Source of the DNA: Pseudomonas mosselii
GTDB taxonomy: Bacteria > Pseudomonadota > Gammaproteobacteria > Pseudomonadales > Pseudomonadaceae
DNA: 64,000 nucleotides
NCBI RefSeq assembly: GCF_019823065.1
Contig: NZ_CP081966.1
Span: 5,053,501 to 5,117,500, forward strand
Direction of reading: 5' to 3'
Shown here: in pieces, positions 54,233-63,315 of the stretch
Layout: every line of letters begins with the position of its first letter
Numbering within the stretch: position 1 is the stretch's first letter
Made by a program: the position numbers and the translations under genes
Notes under the pieces: model-generated
What the model was told of the DNA's origin: nothing
Database searches by the model: none
What the model saw: the letters and a program-made list of their open reading frames with translations, nothing else

Positions 54233-55486
54233 CTACTGGGTCACAGCCCCTTTCCCCGAACGTCCGCCTACCACGAACCACAGCGGCCACAGCGCCAGCG
54301 CGCCCGCCACGCCTGCGGCCAGGGCGAAGTGCATCAGGCTCGCACCCGCGCCGAGCATCGCCAACACCGCGCCGCCCAGCCCCAGCAAGGCGATGGTGAT
54401 CATCCCCAGCATCGCCGATACCAGCCCCTTGCTCTGTTCGCTGGAGAACAGCGTCATGCGGTACAGCACGGCGTTGGCCACGCCCAATCCCAGCGCATAC
54501 AGCGACATGCCGGCCACCACGCTGGGCACCGTCGGCCGATACCAGGTCGCCGCAACCATCAGCGACAGCCCTGCCAGGTATGGCCACAGGGCCCCGCGCA
54601 CCAGTGACGGCAGCGGATAGCGATCAGCGATTCGATTGATGATCAGGTTGCCCAGGATCAGCCCGCCGAACACCGGCAGCTGCCATAGCGCGTATTCCAG
54701 GGTGCTCAGGCCCTCGTCATGGATCAGCAGCACCGGAGACAGGCCGATCCAGCCGATCAGCGGCAGCCCCACCAACCCCAGCGCCGCACTGCCGGCCACA
54801 AAGCGCCGATTGCCCAGCAACTGACCGTAGCCTGCCAGCAATGGCAGCAGGTGGATGGGCGTGAACGGCAGGCGCGAACCGTCGCGACGCTCCACCCCCA
54901 GGGTTTCGGGCATCAGCCGGTAGAGCAGCAGCCAGCACAGCACCGCGCCCGCGGCAAACGCCACGAACAGCCAGCGCCAGTCCAGCCACTGCAGCATCAG
55001 GGTGCCCACCAGCGGGCCGAGCAGTGGCGACAACAGGGCGATATTGGCCAGCAGGGCCATCATGCGCACCGCGTCGGCCTCGCTGAAAGCCTCGTTGAGC
55101 GCCGGGTAACTGACTGTGACCACAAAACCCAGGCCGATGCCCTGCAACAGGCGCAACAGGTTGAACAAGCCGATGTCCTGCACCCAGAAGGTCGCCAGGC
55201 ACGCCAGGCCGAAGAAGATGCAGCCGCCCAGCAGCAACGGGCGCCGGCCGTAGCGATCCGCCAGCGGGCCGATCAGCCATTGCAGCAGCACTCCGCCCAG
55301 CAGATAGAGGTTAAGGGCGTGGGGAATGTACTCGGTGCTGGCGTGAAGGTCGCCGACCACCACCGGCATGGCGGGCATGACCGCGTCGCTGGCGAGGTAG
55401 GTCAGCAATTCGAACAGCGCCAGGGTCAGACCGAACAGCAAGGCGCGCAAGGGGGTGATATACAGCAAAGGTTTCATGGCGGACAT
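54233..55486 (-). CDS. MdfA-like MFS multidrug exporter
   Basis: A 417-residue 12-helix MFS protein. LALFELLTYLASDAVMPAMP in helix 1 carries the acidic residue equivalent to MdfA Glu26, and GGVLLQWLIGPLADRYGRRP is motif A. The C-terminal end is short. It could export cationic and neutral drugs. The start may be ATG 55486 or the ATG at 55477. A REP-like pair (54160-54230) follows it. Confidence 0.87.
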   Translation of the reverse strand: MSAMKPLLYITPLRALLFGLTLALFELLTYLASDAVMPAMPVVVGDLHASTEYIPHALNLYLLGGVLLQWLIGPLADRYGRRPLLLGGCIFFGLACLATFWVQDIGLFNLLRLLQGIGLGFVVTVSYPALNEAFSEADAVRMMALLANIALLSPLLGPLVGTLMLQWLDWRWLFVAFAAGAVLCWLLLYRLMPETLGVERRDGSRLPFTPIHLLPLLAGYGQLLGNRRFVAGSAALGLVGLPLIGWIGLSPVLLIHDEGLSTLEYALWQLPVFGGLILGNLIINRIADRYPLPSLVRGALWPYLAGLSLMVAATWYRPTVPSVVAGMSLYALGLGVANAVLYRMTLFSSEQSKGLVSAMLGMITIALLGLGGAVLAMLGAGASLMHFALAAGVAGALALWPLWFVVGGRSGKGAVTQ

Positions 55487-55809
55487 CGGGGTTTAAGGCA
55501 GGATCAGGGTATATGCCAGATATGGCAGCGCCTGGCTGTGAACAAGTGTAAAAGAACGGGGCCGCTTCGCGCCCATCGCCGGCAAGCCGGCTCCCACAGC
55601 GATTGCACATCACCTGAAAGGGTCCGCCTGTCGGCCCCCGCCAACCGCTCTGGAACCTCTATTCCCCACAGATGTTGCGTGGTTAAGCGCCCGGGCCGGT
55701 GCTATGATCCTGCCCTCGCGTCGCAAAGAGTACAAACTCGCCGACGCTCATCAGGCCACCCGTGAGGCCTGGCGCAAACCGCAAACAGACCTGAATCAGG
55801 AGATCCACC
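55487..55809. other. Divergent promoter region mdfA-like/sodB
   Basis: A 323-bp non-coding region. A REP half-unit lies near 55573-55600 (GCCGGCAAGCCGGCTCCCAC). TGCTATGAT near 55700 fits an extended -10 for sodB. Confidence 0.5.
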
Positions 55810-56406
55810 ATGGCTTTTGAATTGCCGCCGCTGCCGTACGCCCACGATGCCCTGCAGCCGCACATCTCCAAGGAAACCCTGGAGTTTCACCACGACAAGC
55901 ACCACAACACCTATGTCGTGAACCTGAACAACCTGGTCCCAGGCACCGAATTCGAAGGCAAGACCCTGGAAGAGATCGTCAAGAGCTCTTCGGGCGGCAT
56001 CTTCAACAACGCAGCCCAGGTCTGGAACCACACCTTCTACTGGAACTGCCTGTCGCCAAACGGCGGCGGCCAGCCAACCGGCGCCCTGGCTGACGCCATC
56101 ACCGCCGCGTTCGGTTCGTTCGACAAGTTCAAGGAAGAGTTCACCAAGACTTCGGTCGGCACCTTCGGCTCCGGCTGGGGCTGGCTGGTGAAGAAGGCCG
56201 ACGGTTCCCTGGCCCTGGCCAGCACCATCGGCGCCGGCTGCCCGCTGACCAGCGGCGACACCCCGCTGCTGACCTGCGACGTCTGGGAACACGCCTACTA
56301 CATCGACTACCGCAACCTGCGTCCGAAGTACGTCGAGGCCTTCTGGAATCTGGTCAACTGGGCCTTCGTTGCCGAGCAGTTCGAAGGCAAGACCTTCAAG
56401 GCCTGA
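55810..56406 (+). CDS. sodB: Iron superoxide dismutase
   Basis: A 198-residue Fe-SOD ([36 protein letters not shown]). Metal ligands are the His in [14 protein letters not shown], and Asp/His in [15 protein letters not shown] precedes the ATG. A terminator follows 22 bp after the stop; its T-tract is the apparent integration site of the element to the right. Confidence 0.96.
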   Translation: MAFELPPLPYAHDALQPHISKETLEFHHDKHHNTYVVNLNNLVPGTEFEGKTLEEIVKSSSGGIFNNAAQVWNHTFYWNCLSPNGGGQPTGALADAITAAFGSFDKFKEEFTKTSVGTFGSGWGWLVKKADGSLALASTIGAGCPLTSGDTPLLTCDVWEHAYYIDYRNLRPKYVEAFWNLVNWAFVAEQFEGKTFKA

Positions 56407-56428
56407 TTGTTCGCCTTGAATGCAAAAG

Positions 56429-56453
56429 ACCCGGCCTGAGTGCCGGGTTTTTT
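56429..56453 (+). terminator. sodB terminator, also host of att site
   Basis: ACCCGGC/GCCGGGT stem (56429-56435 with 56442-56448), 6-nt loop, then five further T residues. Confidence 0.9.
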
Positions 56454-56455
56454 GT
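56448..56455. other. Candidate attachment site (attL) of the integrated element
   Basis: TTTTTTGT fits the TTTTTYRT core I recall for Tn4371-type ICEs. It lies 175 bp upstream of the integrase, exactly where the ordinary core genome ends. The partner site is outside the window, so this is a hypothesis. Confidence 0.45.
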
Positions 56456-56630
56456 TTCACGATGACTCCAGCCCGGTAGTTCGCTGGACTGCGACGTAGC
56501 CCGATACAACAGGTTTATCAATAGCTTACGCGCGTCCATCATATGCCGGTGCTTTCTGAAACTTGACCCGGTTCTCCCTCGCGCCGCTCCTATCTGGCTC
56601 CTGGAATCCGGGTCGTTCCAAGGAGTCATC

Positions 56631-57830
56631 ATGGCAAAGATCAAGCTCACCAAGACCGCCGTAGAGTCGGCGCAACCCCAGGCGAAGGACATCGAACTAC
56701 GGGATACCGTCGTGCCCGGCTTCCTTTGCAAGATTACCCCGACGGGACGCCGGGTGTTCATGCTCCAGTACCGCACGAACTCTGGCCAGCCCCGCAAGCC
56801 CTCGCTGGGACTCTACGGGGAGCTAACCGTCGAACAGGCGCGGGTCAAAGCGCAGGACTGGCTGGCCGAGGTTCGCCGGGGTGGTGATCCCGGCGGTGCC
56901 AAGGCCGAGGCGCGCAAGGCGCCCACGATGGCCGAGTTGTGCAAAAAGTTCATGGAGGACTACTCCAAGAAGCGCAACAAGGTCAGCACGCAGGACGGCT
57001 ACCAGGGCGTCATCGACCGCAACATCATCCCGCTGCTGGGCCGCAAGAAGGTGCATGACGTGAAGCGGCCCGACATTGCGGGGCTCATGGAAAAGCTGGC
57101 CTACAAGCCGACCGAGGCCAACAAGACCTTCGGCGTGCTGCGCAAGATGTTCAACTTGGCCGAAGTCTGGGGCTTCCGCCCGGACGGTACGAATCCGTGC
57201 CGCCACGTCCCGATGTACCCGCCGGGCAAGGAAACCCGGCTCATCGTGGACGAGGAAATGGTGCGGATCTTCCGCCAGTTGGAGAAACTGGAGGCGGAGG
57301 GGCTGGAGAACTACGTCATCCCGTTGGCGATCCGGCTGCAATTCGAGTTTGCGGCGCGGCGCTCCGAAATCTGCCCGCTCGAATGGAGCTGGCTGGACTT
57401 CGAGAACCGGCGCGTGGTGTGGCCCGACAGCAAGGTTGGCGGCATTTCCAAGCCCATGAGCGAGGAAGCCTATCGGCTGCTTTCGACGGCGCCGCGTCTG
57501 GAAGGCTGCCCTTACGTCCTGCCGTCGCCGAACGACCCGGCCAAGCACCTGACCTTTGGCGAGCACTATGGCGGCTGGTGCCGGACGCTCAAGGCCGCCA
57601 GCGTGCCGCACGTAGGCACGCACGGCATCCGTCATCGCTCGACCACCGACATTGCCAATTCCGGTGTGCCGACCAAAGTGGGAATGAAGCTGACGGGCCA
57701 CAAGACCGTGGCGATGTTCATGCACTACGTCCACACCGAGGACAAGCCGGTGCGCGAGGCGGCCGAGCTGGTGGCCAGCCGCCGCCAAGCCATCACGGGC
57801 GCGCGGCAGCTTGCGGAGGCGGTGGCATGA
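56631..57830 (+). CDS. int: Tyrosine recombinase/integrase
   Basis: A 399-residue integrase. The N-terminal DUF4102-type arm-binding domain (IKLTKTAVESAQPQAKDIEL to about 95) is followed by a SAM-like core-binding domain (97-190) and the catalytic domain with R243/R244 (FAARRSEICPLEW), H331-x-x-R334 (HGIRHRSTTD), H357 (LTGHKTV) and nucleophile Y366. AAGGAG precedes the ATG. It looks intact and should catalyse integration and excision. It overlaps the next gene by 4 nt (ATGA). Confidence 0.93.
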   Translation: MAKIKLTKTAVESAQPQAKDIELRDTVVPGFLCKITPTGRRVFMLQYRTNSGQPRKPSLGLYGELTVEQARVKAQDWLAEVRRGGDPGGAKAEARKAPTMAELCKKFMEDYSKKRNKVSTQDGYQGVIDRNIIPLLGRKKVHDVKRPDIAGLMEKLAYKPTEANKTFGVLRKMFNLAEVWGFRPDGTNPCRHVPMYPPGKETRLIVDEEMVRIFRQLEKLEAEGLENYVIPLAIRLQFEFAARRSEICPLEWSWLDFENRRVVWPDSKVGGISKPMSEEAYRLLSTAPRLEGCPYVLPSPNDPAKHLTFGEHYGGWCRTLKAASVPHVGTHGIRHRSTTDIANSGVPTKVGMKLTGHKTVAMFMHYVHTEDKPVREAAELVASRRQAITGARQLAEAVA

Positions 57831-58891
57831 ACGGGCGCCGGCCATCAGCAGCATCGCTCGCAGCGCCCGCGGCGCTGCTGGGCGACATTCGGGCACTGAT
57901 CGAGGCGGCGCGCAAGCGCGCCGCCTCGACGGTGAATAGCGAGCTTACGATGCTCTACTGGCGCATCGGCCAACGCATCCACACGCAGGTCTTGGACAGG
58001 CGCCGGGGCGCCTACGGCAAGGAAGTTCTGCCCACCTTGGCTGCGCAGTTGGTGGAGGAGTACGGCAGCAGCTTTGCAGAGCAGAACTTGCGCCGCATGG
58101 TGCAGTTCGCCGCCACCTTCCCCGACGAGCGAATTCTCGTATCACTGATACGAGAATTGAGCTGGACGCACTTCATCGCCCTGATGCCGCTGAAAGACCC
58201 GCTCCAGCGGGACTACTACGCACAGATGGCCAGCACCCAACGCTGGAGCGTGCGGACGCTGCGCGAGCGTATCGACTCGATGCTGTACGAGCGCACGGCG
58301 CTTTCCCAAAAGCCGGAAGAAACCATAGCGCAGGAGTTGGCGACCCTGCGCGATGCGCAGCGCATGTCGCCGGCCCTGGTCATGCGCGACCCGTACATCC
58401 TCGACTTCCTGGGCCTGCGGGACACTTGGCAGGAAGGCGACTTGGAAGCGGCGATCATCCGTGAAATGGAGTCCTTCCTGCTGGAGCTGGGCGCGGGCTT
58501 CTCATTCGTCGCCCGGCAGAAGCGCATTCCGATCGACGACGAGGATTTCCACCTTGACCTTCTGTTCTACAACCGCAAGCTGCGGCGGCTGGTTGCGGTG
58601 GAGTTGAAGGTAGGTGACTTCAAGGCGGCCTACAAAGGGCAGATGGAGCTTTACCTTCGGTGGCTAGACAAGCACGAACGGGAGCCGGAGGAAGCCTCGC
58701 CGCTCGGGATCATCCTTTGCACCGGCAAGAAGCGCGAGCAGATCGAATTGCTGGAGCTGGACAAGTCCGGCATCCACGTTGCCGAGTATCTGACCGCCTT
58801 GCCGCCGAGGGGCGTGCTGGTGGAGCGGCTGCAACAGGCAACGCAACGGGCGCAGTTGCAAATCGAGCAGCGCAAGACGGACAACGAGTAG
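57827..58891 (+). CDS. DUF1016/YhcG-family PDDEXK nuclease
   Basis: A 354-residue protein. The N-terminal DUF1016_N domain (TMLYWRIGQRIHTQVL, YGSSFAEQNLRRMVQF, ELSWTHFIALMPLKD) precedes a PDDEXK nuclease core with D244 (FHLDLLFYNR) and E259-x-K261 (VAVELKVGDF). Its ATG overlaps the integrase stop (ATGA), so the two are co-translated. Family members are common on mobile islands; roles in element maintenance or defence are suspected but not settled. Confidence 0.9.
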   Translation: MNGRRPSAASLAAPAALLGDIRALIEAARKRAASTVNSELTMLYWRIGQRIHTQVLDRRRGAYGKEVLPTLAAQLVEEYGSSFAEQNLRRMVQFAATFPDERILVSLIRELSWTHFIALMPLKDPLQRDYYAQMASTQRWSVRTLRERIDSMLYERTALSQKPEETIAQELATLRDAQRMSPALVMRDPYILDFLGLRDTWQEGDLEAAIIREMESFLLELGAGFSFVARQKRIPIDDEDFHLDLLFYNRKLRRLVAVELKVGDFKAAYKGQMELYLRWLDKHEREPEEASPLGIILCTGKKREQIELLELDKSGIHVAEYLTALPPRGVLVERLQQATQRAQLQIEQRKTDNE

Positions 58892-59242
58892 TCCTGTCCC
58901 AAGCAGTCGGGCGTCCCGGCGTGCCGCCGTCGCGCTGTCGTGCTGCGCATCGAGCTTCGCTGCGCGAGTCTCGCCCCTGTCGGGCTTCCATCACTGACGC
59001 CTCCGTCCCGGCTCGTTGATCCGGGCCTGCGCGCTCCGCTTGCCAAAAATCGACTCTGTGCAGTGGGCGGGTGTGGGCGGTCTTGCTGTTCCCTTCACCG
59101 TATCACGGCGTTCTCGCCGTCAAGGGCGGCGCGCGCCATGCGCGCTTGCGTCCTGGCGGCCGTCTGCGACCCCTGACTGCTTGCGCTGCGCCGTGCTGCC
59201 GCCGGTTCCGGGCAATTCCGCCCGAGCAACCGGAGCACGATC
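58892..59242. other. 351-bp gap between DUF1016 gene and radC
   Basis: GC-rich sequence with short overlapping frames but no ribosome-binding site, repeat or terminator I can support. It may carry the radC promoter. Confidence 0.5.
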
Positions 59243-59752
59243 ATGTCGCAACTGTCCTTTCCCTCGTTCGATTCCTGTCTGCTGGTGCGCGACGCGCACG
59301 GGCGCTATCTACCGGCATCGGCCGACGACATTCTGGAAGCTGCGCGCCAGGTCATTGACCGGAAAATGCAGCGCGGAGCAGAGTTCACTTCGCCGGCGGC
59401 GGTCAAGGAATACTTGCGTACAAAGTTGGCCAGCTTCGAGCATGAGGTGTTCGTAGTGCTGTTCATGGATACGCGCCATCGTCTGATCGAATACAGGGAG
59501 ATGTTCCACGGCACTATTGACGGTGCGTCGGTGTATCCGCGCGAAGTGGTCAAGGAGGCGCTGCGGCTCAATGCGGCGGCGGTCGTCGTTTCGCACAACC
59601 ATCCGAGCGGAAACCCCGAGCCGAGCGCGGCTGACCGGGCGCTGACCCAGCGGCTCAAGGAAGCGTTGGGTCTGGTGGACGTGCGCGTGCTCGATCACAT
59701 CATCGTTGCGGGCAACGAAACGGCATCGTTCGCCGAGCATGGGCTGATCTAG
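59243..59752 (+). CDS. radC: RadC-family JAB domain protein
   Basis: A 169-residue protein, mostly the JAB/MPN+ metalloprotease-like domain: metal ligands H118 and H120 in VVSHNHPSGNPEPSAAD with D131. It lacks the N-terminal helix-hairpin-helix part of chromosomal RadC, the short form typical of mobile elements. The catalytic activity and substrate of such RadC proteins are unproven. Confidence 0.9.
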   Translation: MSQLSFPSFDSCLLVRDAHGRYLPASADDILEAARQVIDRKMQRGAEFTSPAAVKEYLRTKLASFEHEVFVVLFMDTRHRLIEYREMFHGTIDGASVYPREVVKEALRLNAAAVVVSHNHPSGNPEPSAADRALTQRLKEALGLVDVRVLDHIIVAGNETASFAEHGLI

Positions 59753-60250
59753 CCCAAGGGGCTTCGGCCCCTTTTTGCTGCGCCTGGTGGCATAGCTATG
59801 GCCCTCGCGGCCTGATGCTCAGGCCGTCGCAACCTGAATCATCTCGTCGTAATGTTTCTTGTCCACCTCTTCCAGCCACTGGAAGATGTTCCCGATGACG
59901 CTGTGGCTTTCGCCTGCCAAGTTTTCTGCGGATTCCTCTGTTATCTCAATAACGTCGCTATGTGAATACTTATTGATAAAGCGGTAGATTTTTTCTTTAA
60001 GCTCTGGTGTCGTGATGGTGCAATCTTTTAGGCCAGCCTCCATCAATTGACTAATGTCGCTTCGCCGCCTTGGATATTTGAAGGTAAAAAACGATTCAAC
60101 AAGCTTTCGGGCGAGGTTGGCGGTCAAGAACGCCTCATCTCGATTGAGTGTCGTGTGCGCCCTATATTCGTAAAGCTTCTTGAAGATATAGTGGTACTCG
60201 CGACGTCCCCCCGAGATTGAGTAGCGAAGCGGTTTGGAGTCCAATCCTCA

Positions 60251-60532
60251 ATGAGAAGGAGATTGGACGTGAAGAAGCGCTTTTCCGAAGAGCAGATCAT
60301 CGGCTTCCTACGCGAAGCTGAGGCCGGCATGCCCATCAAGGACCTCTGCCGCCAGCATGGCTTTAGCGAGGCCTCGTACTACCTGTGGCGCAGCAAGTTC
60401 GGCGGCATGAGCGTGCCCGACGCCAAGCGGCTCAAGGACCTGGAGGCGGAGAACACACGCCTGAAGAAGCTACTGGCAGAACAGGTCTTCGAGAACGACG
60501 TCATCAAGGATGCGTTGCGAAAAAAGTGGTGA
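60251..60532 (+). CDS. IS3-family transposase OrfA
   Basis: A 93-residue helix-turn-helix protein (KKRFSEEQIIGFLREAEAGM) with a C-terminal leucine zipper (LKDLEAENTRLKKLLAEQVF). The real start may be GTG 60269. It ends just after a slippery A6G (60520-60526), where ribosomes can shift -1 to make OrfAB. Confidence 0.93.
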   Translation: MRRRLDVKKRFSEEQIIGFLREAEAGMPIKDLCRQHGFSEASYYLWRSKFGGMSVPDAKRLKDLEAENTRLKKLLAEQVFENDVIKDALRKKW

Positions 60533-61374
60533 CCGCACCGGCGCGCAGGCTGCTGGTGCGGAGCATGGTCGAGAAGGGATTGAGCGAGCGGCGAGCGCTG
60601 ACGGTGGTGCGGATGAGCGCTAGCGCGCTGCGCTATGAGCCTCGGGCCGACCGCAACGTTGAGCTGCGCGAGCAGATCGCTGCGCTGGCGCATCGGCACA
60701 GACGCTACGGGGTGGGCATGATCCATTTGAAATTGCGGCAGAAAGGGCTTGTCGTGAACTACAAGCGAGTGGAGCGCCTGTATCAGGAAGCGGGCCTGCA
60801 GGTGCGTCGCAGAAAGCGTAAGAAGGTGCCGATAGGCGAGCGCCAGCCCCTCCTGCGGCCGTCCGCTGCCAATGAGGTGTGGTCGATGGACTTCGTGTTC
60901 GACCGCACCGCGGAAGGCCGGGTGATCAAGTGCCTGACCATCGTCGACGACGCCACCCACGAGGCTGTGGCCATCGAAGTGGAGCGGGCAATTTCCGGGC
61001 AAGGCGTGTCCAGGGTGCTGGACAGGCTGGCCATGCAGCGCGGCTTGCCACGAGTGATCAGGACAGACAACGGCAAGGAGTTTTGCGGTAAGGCGATGGT
61101 GGCCTGGGCTCACGAAAAGGAAGTTGCCCTGCGTCTGATCGAACCAGGCAAGCCGAACCAGAATGCTTACGTCGAGTCTTTCAACGGGCGTTTACGCGAT
61201 GAATGCCTCAACGAGCACTGGTTCCCGACATTGCTTCATGCCCGTACCAGCATCGAAAGCTGGCGGCGCGACTACAACGAAGAAAGGCCCAAAAGAGCGC
61301 TTGGCGGACTAACGCCCGCCCAGTACGCCGCGCAGTTGGCGACGAAGAAAGATAACATCAGCACCGGACTCTAA
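60526..61374 (+). CDS. IS3-family transposase OrfB (DDE integrase)
   Basis: The catalytic DDE domain: VWSMDFVFD, RTDNGKEF and NAYVESFNGRLRDE give D, D and E. It is in the -1 frame relative to orfA; its open frame begins further upstream (60385), so it is made mainly as an OrfAB fusion via AAAAAAG at 60520-60526. It ends 32 bp before the right end of the IS. Confidence 0.93.
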   Translation: MVTAPARRLLVRSMVEKGLSERRALTVVRMSASALRYEPRADRNVELREQIAALAHRHRRYGVGMIHLKLRQKGLVVNYKRVERLYQEAGLQVRRRKRKKVPIGERQPLLRPSAANEVWSMDFVFDRTAEGRVIKCLTIVDDATHEAVAIEVERAISGQGVSRVLDRLAMQRGLPRVIRTDNGKEFCGKAMVAWAHEKEVALRLIEPGKPNQNAYVESFNGRLRDECLNEHWFPTLLHARTSIESWRRDYNEERPKRALGGLTPAQYAAQLATKKDNISTGL

Positions 61375-63315
61375 ACCCGCCCACTACTCAAGCCGGGGGG
61401 ACGTCGCTCGGAACCGTAGTTCTTGAGTGAGTCGTCGGCATCCACAAGTAGGGAGTGACGAGGGGAGCCAGGTGGCGCATCCAGGCGATAAAAGAAGCAA
61501 TTCTCGGCGTTGCCTTTTTTGACTCGATTCCTATTGGTGCCAGTGAACCAGTCTCTCACTAGCTTAAAGTAAGTGAAGTTGTGAGTCAGCACAAAAAGTT
61601 GCTTGGCTTCAGTGCATTGCGTTCTCAAAAACGAGTAGGCGTGAAACAAGTGATTAGAATCAAAGCTTGAGACCGGATCGTCAACGACGACGATCGTATC
61701 CTTGATGTTATTTCCATTTTCTTTGAGCTTCGTGATGAAATAGACAAATGCAATCGCAGTCTTCTCACCTTCGCTCAAATTCCCATCGTGCTCACCAACC
61801 CCGTTTCTGATGATCTCATAGCCTTTCTTCTTCTGATTGAAGTTCAGGCAAAGCTCAGAGCGGCCAATGAAGCGATGCAGGATGTCATTGAACTCCTTTG
61901 CCCCGACCGTTTCATTCGAGAGCGCCGCTTCTATGGCTCCGACCTCTAGACTAATTTTTTCAATTTCCTTATGGTCGTTCTTTGCTTCTGACTCAAGGTC
62001 ATTGCACTTCTTCTCACTTCCAGCATAGTCAAACTCTTGCACCTCAGCCGCAGCAAAGTGAAGCTCCAGTGCCACCTTGCTTTTTGAGGTCTCAGATTTG
62101 AAATTTGAAGTCTTATTGTTGTGCTTTCCAACGAGAGCAACAATCGACTTCAGGATGTCATTGAAATTGGTGACATCGTCTTCAACCACATCCGAGATCT
62201 GAATGTCTGTCTTCCCAGGGTCTGTGATCTTGGCCTTCAGGGCTTCCCGCCAGGCGTCCATTTGCTGGTCGATCTTTTCAGCAGCAGTTGCGTAGTCCTT
62301 TTGAAGCTTTTCTGCCTCGGCCGATAGTTCTTTATAAAACTCGGTCGATGCGGGAAACTGATTAGCTGGAGCGCCTTGAGATTCAATCCATGTCGCCGCA
62401 TTCTGAAGTCGGCTCTGAAACTCCGTGAACTCCTTGCTGAAGTGGGCAGCAAGCGCCTCGGCACGAAGCTGGGCGAACGGAGAGCCGCAGAACTCGCAGG
62501 ATTGCGAGTCGTGGTTTTTATGGATTTCCAAGCCTGCTTGAACCCATTCGCGGATGTCCGGGTTATCGGTAAGCCGCTGGATTGCTTGATTGACCGCCGT
62601 AGTCCCAATCAAATCTCTGATGCGGCCCGCCGCTTTCTTAAAGTAGTCCGGCTCAATGGCCGTTGAGGCGAAAGCAATGCTTGGAAGCTGATCTGGCTTG
62701 GCGGCATTCGTAAGGTCGATAACCCTCTCATCTGGAAGAACCGACTCCGCCTTGATAATTGTCTCGCCGTTATTCTGTATGAAGTTGGAGAGCTTGCGGC
62801 GGTCGTAATTCAAGTAATAACTGTCGCTCGTATCAATCGCCTGAAGTCCAAGCTTCATTTTCTTGGCAGCATTGGTCAGGAACTTCTCTAATGCCTCACG
62901 CTGCTTCTTGATATCGCTTTGCTTGTCGTCGTGAGCCTTCTTTTTCGACTGAAGCTCGCTCTTCAGCTTCTCCAGCTTCTGCAAGTCATCAATCTTCTCT
63001 TTCGCAATAAGAAGGATGCTCTTTACGGATTTGTCCCAATCAATGTTCTCATGCACGAAGCGTTGATTGAAAACATGAATATTCAATTGGGATGAGTGGA
63101 GTGTGGATTCCGTGATCGTTGAGCCATCCTCCAGAACTACTGAAAATTGGCCCGTGCTGAAGCGGGGAACCATCGAGCGAAGCTCAAAGCAAGAGAATAG
63201 ATTCGATAACGTTGACTTGCCTGTTCCATTCCAACCATAGACCAGGTTGTACCGGCCGAACTTTTGGATCTTCGTTCCATTGAAGTCGCTGAAGATTCGA
63301 GCCTGTAAATCCAAT

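Larger units (their letters stand above)
60201..61406 (+). mobile_element. IS3-family element, IS407 group (1206 bp)
   Basis: Terminal inverted repeats start CGACGTCCCCCCG and continue with TTGAGTAG at both ends. The flanking direct repeat is CTCG (60197-60200 and 61407-61410), the 4-bp duplication characteristic of the IS407 group. It carries orfA and orfB with a -1 frameshift site and looks complete. It interrupts the ATPase gene on the opposite strand. Confidence 0.95.
59819..63314 (-). pseudogene. RloC/PrrC-like ABC ATPase gene, interrupted by IS3 element
   Basis: Coding parts are 63314-61407 and 60196-59819; the 1206-bp IS plus one CGAG target copy must be removed. The joined frame is exact (636 + 125 residues, reading NYGSE-YHYIF). 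Walker A is GWNGTGKS (27-34); a coiled coil (about 105-145) leads to CEFCGS (C273, C276), like a RloC zinc hook. ABC signature LSEGEK is at 513-518, Walker B IVVVDDP at 541-547, H-loop His 578. The part cut off by the IS holds R666-x3-E670 and R708-x6-H715, like the HEPN/anticodon-nuclease motif of PrrC/RloC. The only start is TTG 63314, right at the edge of another IS, so the 5' end is probably lost. Lower GC than neighbours suggests transfer. Confidence 0.8.

Noticed and set aside
56407..56630. tRNA gene as integration target
   Set aside because: No cloverleaf or conserved tRNA boxes seen between sodB and the integrase; the terminator T-tract is the better candidate.
57197..58891. DUF1016 protein starting at 57197 (564 codons)
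   Set aside because: The first 210 codons overlap the integrase in another frame; ATG 57827 gives the correct family start.
61371..61406. C-terminal tail RRPPGLSSGRV of the ATPase
   Set aside because: Encoded by the right inverted repeat of the IS3 element, not part of the native protein.
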